A model generated the notes under the pieces. It ran no database searches. It was not told the origin of the DNA and saw only the letters and a program-made list of their open reading frames with translations. A program made the position numbers and the translations under genes. Below are positions 60,767 through 64,000 of a DNA stretch of 64,000 nucleotides, in pieces. Numbering within the stretch: position 1 is the stretch's first letter; the number at the start of each line of letters is the position of its first letter. The stretch is from a virus. Location: positions 35,767 through 99,766 of IMG/VR virus record IMGVR_UViG_3300032235_000653; one strand, 5' to 3'.

Positions 60767-62471
60767 TTTTAACAAAATCGACGAATATCAAATTGAGCTG
60801 ACTACTTACTGTAATGCAGCGTGTCCACAATGCCCTCGAAATATTAATGGTGGACGTATAAACCCACACTTAAAATTAGAGCATTTGTCAAGAGCTGTTA
60901 TAGATCAAGCGTTTTCCACTGATCTATGTAATAGACTAAGACAAATATTTTTCTGTGGTAGTTATGGTGATCCTATCATGCATCCAGATTTTCTGGACAT
61001 ACTTTGGGACTTTAGACAAAAATCGCCTAAATTATGGCTTTACATGCATACAAACGGCGGAGCGCACGATACTGAATTTTGGCAAGAGATTGCTTATATT
61101 TTAAACGGTCACGGTCAAGTTGATTTTAATATAGACGGTCTCGAAGATACAAATCATCTATATAGGCGCAATACTGATTTTAATAAAATCATTAAAAATG
61201 CAAAAGCATTTATTGATGCAGGGGGCAGGGCTGTTTGGAACTTTATTGTGTTCGAGCATAACCAGCATCAAATTAAACAAGCAGAACAACTAAGCAAAGA
61301 ACTGGGATTTGAAAAGTTTTTGTATCGTTCAACTGGGAGATTCTTAAATCACAGGACCATGACAACGTTTGACGAATGGCCTGTAGTAGATCGCAATGGC
61401 AATAAAATCTATAGCATAAAACCGACAACTAGTGTAGAATTTACAAATCGCAGTATTAACAACCTGCCTGTATTGCAGGAAAAGTACGAAGATTTTACAG
61501 ATTATTTTAAAAATGTAGAAATAAAATGTGATTCGTTAACTCATAAAAGAGTTGCTATTAATGCACACGGGCTTGTTTTACCTTGCAATATGCTTAATCA
61601 TAATTTGCACGATGCAAGATTTTATGACGACAATGTAATGCCTTGTAGCAATAGCTTGAGTACCGTGGACAAAAAGAATCAAGTTGCAGAATTTATCAAA
61701 CAACACAATGAACAAAGCCTAAACATAAAAAGCAATAGTCTAGAACAAATATTCAAAAGTACATTTTGGTCTGCCTTGGAAAAAAGTTGGAGCTGTAATA
61801 GTTTTCCAGAACGTATTTTTGAGTGTGCATTGACTTGTGGAAAACAATTTACAAAAGTTTGGGATCAAACAAAAATGAAAAAGAAATTTTTAATAACGGG
61901 CGGCAACAGAGGGCTAGGTCTTTCACTGGCAACGCATACCAATGGCCAAAGTGTTAGCAGAGCAGAGGGATACGATATTACTAAAAATGATGACATTCAG
62001 CGCATTGCTCAGAAGAGTCTCGAGTATGATGTTTTTATCAATAATGCGTTTGACGGTCCTCCACAAGAAGCATGGGCTAATTTTGCACAAACTAACTTGT
62101 ATATGGCTGTCTACGATGCGTGGAAAACTGCCAATAAGCAGGGCTGGATTATCAATATCGGTAGTTCAGGATCCAAATCTATAGTTGCACCCGAACCCAG
62201 ATTTGAAACATATCGTATTAGTAAGGCTGCACTAGAACATGCTAGCAAGCAAGGCACACAAGCATTTAAACAAAACAAAGTACCTTTTAAAACAACATTA
62301 ATCACTTTAGATAGATTAGACACTGAATTAAGCAGAAATCGTTCAAACTGGACAGGTAACGGCATTGATTTGACTGATGTGTATAATTTTATCGACTATG
62401 GCTCAAACATAAATCCAAACACCTGCATAGAAGAAATAACATTTTATTGTAACTTAGACTATCTGGCATAA
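60753..62471 (+). CDS. Radical SAM - short-chain dehydrogenase fusion protein
   Basis: 572 residues if translation starts at TTG 60753 (TTG 60759 or 60714 are also open; no ATG and no clear ribosome site is present). Residues 1-~370 are radical SAM: C20-N-A-A-C24-P-Q-C27-P-R-N, CGSYGDP-type GGE substitute (FFCGSYGDPIM), and a late Cys set around KCDSLTHKRVAINAHGLVLPCN, a SPASM-like cluster. Residues 375-572 are a complete small SDR: ITGGNRGLG (380-388), NNAF, and Y487-R-I-S-K491. Oxidation/reduction of the radical SAM product is a natural idea for the fusion. Substrate unknown. An ATG at 61875 could also start the SDR alone. Confidence 0.75.
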   Translation: MKLFNFNKIDEYQIELTTYCNAACPQCPRNINGGRINPHLKLEHLSRAVIDQAFSTDLCNRLRQIFFCGSYGDPIMHPDFLDILWDFRQKSPKLWLYMHTNGGAHDTEFWQEIAYILNGHGQVDFNIDGLEDTNHLYRRNTDFNKIIKNAKAFIDAGGRAVWNFIVFEHNQHQIKQAEQLSKELGFEKFLYRSTGRFLNHRTMTTFDEWPVVDRNGNKIYSIKPTTSVEFTNRSINNLPVLQEKYEDFTDYFKNVEIKCDSLTHKRVAINAHGLVLPCNMLNHNLHDARFYDDNVMPCSNSLSTVDKKNQVAEFIKQHNEQSLNIKSNSLEQIFKSTFWSALEKSWSCNSFPERIFECALTCGKQFTKVWDQTKMKKKFLITGGNRGLGLSLATHTNGQSVSRAEGYDITKNDDIQRIAQKSLEYDVFINNAFDGPPQEAWANFAQTNLYMAVYDAWKTANKQGWIINIGSSGSKSIVAPEPRFETYRISKAALEHASKQGTQAFKQNKVPFKTTLITLDRLDTELSRNRSNWTGNGIDLTDVYNFIDYGSNINPNTCIEEITFYCNLDYLA

Positions 62472-62508
62472 ATTAAAGTACATATCATGGAAATCGTACA
62501 AATACAAT

Positions 62509-62943
62509 ATGACTTGGTTATTCGAAGGCTCTGAGGTTGAGAATTTACCCGACAGTTGTGTTGGATTTGTATATCTTATCACAAACAAATCAACAAACAA
62601 AAAATACATTGGCAAAAAACTGGCAAAATTTAGTAAAACTACGCAACGAACAGTAAAATTAAAAAACGGTACAAAAAAGAAAAAGAAAATTCGCTCAAAG
62701 GTCGATTCGGACTGGAGAGATTATTATGGATCAAGTCCTGAATTAAAAAGGGACGTAGAAACACTGGGCTTAGAAAATTTTACTAGAGAAATTCTTTATT
62801 ATTGTGAATCAAAAGCAATTTGTAGTTATATTGAAGCAAGAGAACAATTTACCAGGCGTGTATTAGAATCAGATGAATATTACAACGGCATAATCGACTG
62901 CCGTATCCATGGCTCCCATATAAAAAATAAGTTAAGCATTTAA
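62509..62943 (+). CDS. GIY-YIG-like nuclease-type protein
   Basis: 144 residues. GFVYLITN (19-26) and KKYIGKKLA (31-39) correspond to the two strands of a GIY-YIG fold, and a later YIEAREQF with its Glu could complete the site. A Lys-rich loop (TVKLKNGTKKKKKIRSK) and the ending GIIDCRIHGSHIK look DNA-binding. I have seen the collinear form in T4-like phages next to recombination genes. It may be a repair or homing-type endonuclease. No intron flanks are visible. Activity is inferred. Confidence 0.65.
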   Translation: MTWLFEGSEVENLPDSCVGFVYLITNKSTNKKYIGKKLAKFSKTTQRTVKLKNGTKKKKKIRSKVDSDWRDYYGSSPELKRDVETLGLENFTREILYYCESKAICSYIEAREQFTRRVLESDEYYNGIIDCRIHGSHIKNKLSI

Positions 62944-63056
62944 GACTCGCACAAGTCAATATCATGTGCCCTAGACCTGGATCTCGGATCGCAGGGATGG
63001 AAGACTCACCGTGCTAGTGAGCACTCAACCACTACCCGAAAGGATGAGGATTGCCA

Positions 63057-63281
63057 ATGCCGCAATTTGGTTGTTTGAAAAGGATTAATAGGCTAAAAAG
63101 ACGTAGCAGTGATGCTACACGGTTTATATGTATGTTAGCGTATAGATATAAACCTGCCGTTGTGATAAGAACTGAGCTCGAGGTACCGGACAACCGCCTC
63201 TGTAACTGCTTTAACGCTAATGACTGTGCTACTCGGATGAAGCATTATCATTTTTGCCCTGTGCGGGCAAAGTGTGACTGA
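63057..63281 (+). CDS. Possible 74-residue Cys-rich basic protein
   Basis: ATG at 63057 follows a good AGGATGAGGA ribosome site (63041-63050). The product starts MPQFGCLKRINRLKRRS, is basic, and ends with C-N-C, D-C-A-T-R-M-K-H-Y, H-F-C-P-V-R-A-K-C-D, a Cys pattern that could bind zinc. Against it: the same bases form several long hairpins that a coding constraint would not require. Either a real zinc-ribbon-like protein or an accidental frame in a structured RNA. Confidence 0.4.
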   Translation: MPQFGCLKRINRLKRRSSDATRFICMLAYRYKPAVVIRTELEVPDNRLCNCFNANDCATRMKHYHFCPVRAKCD

Positions 63282-63353
63282 TTAATCTGGATGAAACTTA
63301 TATCGCTTCGCTCTTTAATTAAAATATATCACTGAGCGACAGCGAAAGTGATA

Positions 63354-63370
63354 GATGTGCTACGCACATC
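63354..63370. terminator. Hairpin GATGTGC/GCACATC at convergent gene ends
   Basis: Perfect 7-base stem with a TAC loop, followed on the plus strand by only TT then A-rich sequence, so a poor U tract. The minus-strand gene ends at 63371. It probably marks the boundary of the two converging transcription units. Confidence 0.4.
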
Positions 63371-63589
63371 TTAAAAGAATGGTAATCCTGTTTCTTTTGT
63401 AGTATTGATGTTGTCTTCGATGATACCATTAATGATTTCTCTTTCTTGAAAACTTATTTCCAAAGCTTCGCTATAAGTTATTCCACCCCTCATGTGCCAA
63501 CAAATTTTTAATATATTCTTCTTAAGGGCTTTTGAATCTTTCTCGAAGTCTTTAATCATTTCGACGATCGATTCATTATCTAAACTCAA
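63371..63589 (-). CDS. Conserved-type small T4-like phage protein (72 aa)
   Basis: 72 residues: SIVEMIKDFEKDSKALKKNIL, then CWHMRGGITYSEALEISF and a C-terminus NTTKETGLPFF. The MRGGITYSEAL and TGLPFF pieces recall a small protein that in T4-like genomes lies beside baseplate-hub genes; a hub-assembly helper is a reasonable guess, not proven. The start is TTG at 63589 since the frame has no ATG; AAGG lies just upstream and a 5-base gap separates it from the hub gene. Confidence 0.65.
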   Translation of the reverse strand: MSLDNESIVEMIKDFEKDSKALKKNILKICWHMRGGITYSEALEISFQEREIINGIIEDNINTTKETGLPFF

Positions 63590-63594
63590 AAGCC

Positions 63595-64000
63595 TTATAC
63601 GAAAAAACTTGCTTGCTCAAAAACTAATGGGGTTTCATAGGGTTTGTTACAGTCTTCGTGTTCACACGTTATAGGAACTTTTTTAAGTGGGCTTTGTTCT
63701 CCAAAGCTTTCTAACTTTGATTTAACTGAGTCCCACACTGTTTTATTGCAATTTTGAAAGAATTCATGAATCTGTTCCGGATTTTCTACTACAACACCTT
63801 CTTCGGTTTTAACCCCAGCTACACTTATACTGATTTGTTCAACTGTTAGAGTTAATAATCTTTGAAAAACAACATTGAATTTTGCTAATTTTTCTTCTTC
63901 ACTCAACGAGTCATCTCCCACTACAGATAATAATCGTTGATGCTCGTAGTTTTCTAAACTGGCTTTGTTAAATTGTTGGTAATCATGAGGCTTGATATAA
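63595..64000 (-). CDS. 26: Baseplate hub protein, T4 gp26-like, C-terminal part
   Basis: The frame stays open beyond a GTG at 63921 to the window edge, so the N-terminus is outside; ~134 residues are visible. The sequence (NKASLENYEHQRLLSVVGDD, then KFNVVFQRLLTLTVEQISISV, an NPEQIHEFFQNCNKTVWDSV helix, and an end domain ITCEHEDCNKPYETPLVFEQASFF) matches the T4-type baseplate hub family. The C-terminal C-x-H/4-C pattern could hold zinc. It belongs to the hub-assembly group with gp51-like and gp27-like proteins. Confidence 0.7.
   Translation of the reverse strand, partial: YIKPHDYQQFNKASLENYEHQRLLSVVGDDSLSEEEKLAKFNVVFQRLLTLTVEQISISVAGVKTEEGVVVENPEQIHEFFQNCNKTVWDSVKSKLESFGEQSPLKKVPITCEHEDCNKPYETPLVFEQASFFV

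Larger units (their letters stand above)
62944..63370 (+). ncRNA. Candidate structured RNA region with many hairpins
   Basis: 427 bases with no convincing classic gene and several hairpins: CTGGATC/GATCgCAG around 62980, CTCAC/GTGAG (63005-63021), GTAGCA-GTGA-TGCTAC (63103-63118; GTGA is a GNRA-type tetraloop), GGTTTATAT/ATATAAACC (63121-63154), TTTGCCC/GGGCAAA (63253-63271), a TCGCTTCGCTC/GAGCGACAGCGA bulged pair (63303-63345) and GATGTGC/GCACATC (63354-63370). A stem with a GNRA loop next to a nine-base stem fits a folded RNA. It lies between convergent genes. A 74-codon ORF also fits inside. I know no RNA family it matches. Confidence 0.45.

Noticed and set aside
62944-63060. Glutamine-riboswitch or hammerhead-ribozyme identity for the hairpin region
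   Set aside because: Some fragments (GGAAG, CCGAAAGG) looked suggestive, but the defining cores of glnA/Downstream-peptide RNAs and the CUGAUGA...GAAA hammerhead core are absent.
62509-63370. Group I intron with a GIY-YIG homing endonuclease
   Set aside because: No split gene flanks the region, and the conserved P/Q/R/S core strings were not found.
1-64000. tRNA genes, CRISPR arrays, insertion sequences, integrase/attachment sites
   Set aside because: No T-loop GTTCGA-type tRNA context, no evenly spaced direct repeats, and no transposase or integrase motifs were seen.

Overview
This window is part of the genome of a large tailed phage with a contractile, T4-type tail, and the gene mix looks like the marine T4-like myoviruses. 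The evidence is a recognisable T4 core: baseplate proteins resembling gp6, gp25, gp5, gp53 and gp26, the recombination nuclease pair gp47/gp46, a gp55-like late sigma factor, and late-promoter octamers of the TATAAATA type in front of virion genes. There are no integrase, IS, CRISPR, rRNA or tRNA genes that I can see. The sequence is AT-rich, genes are packed with ATGA-type overlaps, and the host cannot be named from the sequence.

Layout. (1) 1-8938, plus strand: the end of an AAA+ ATPase, a VWA/metallopeptidase-like partner behind a consensus sigma70 promoter, a run of small conserved phage proteins, then dihydrofolate reductase and thymidylate synthase, and finally a sugar-nucleotide epimerase and a DegT-type aminotransferase. 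(2) 8935-29413, minus strand: one dense 20.5 kb accessory operon behind a sigma70-like promoter (29440-29469) that is embedded in a perfect inverted repeat. It carries glycosyltransferase-like proteins, seven consecutive radical SAM enzymes, a carbamoyltransferase, an APS-kinase/nucleotidyltransferase fusion next to a sulfotransferase-like protein, dCMP deaminase, and a GNAT/ADP-ribosyltransferase-like/GNAT fusion. (3) 29487-56964, minus strand: virion genes, comprising tail-fibre-like proteins, a 4673-residue giant structural protein, then the baseplate block. (4) 57076-62943, plus strand: gp55-like sigma factor, gp47, gp46, a radical SAM-SDR fusion and a GIY-YIG-like protein. (5) 62944-63370: a stretch full of hairpins that may be a structured RNA. 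(6) 63371-64000, minus strand: a small conserved protein and a partial gp26-like baseplate hub protein.

How the parts fit together. Folate/thymidylate genes and dCMP deaminase supply dTTP. gp46/47 serve recombination and end processing. gp55 would direct the host polymerase to the TATAAATA-like sites, while the accessory operon and the VWA gene have host-type promoters and so are probably expressed earlier. The epimerase, aminotransferase, glycosyltransferases, carbamoyltransferase, sulfation genes and radical SAM array look like one biosynthetic programme for a heavily decorated glycan or small molecule. Its product is unknown, and this is the most likely undescribed system in the window. 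A second candidate is the hairpin-rich region 62944-63370. A third is a T4-style hairpin that hides the ribosome site of the gene at 4028.
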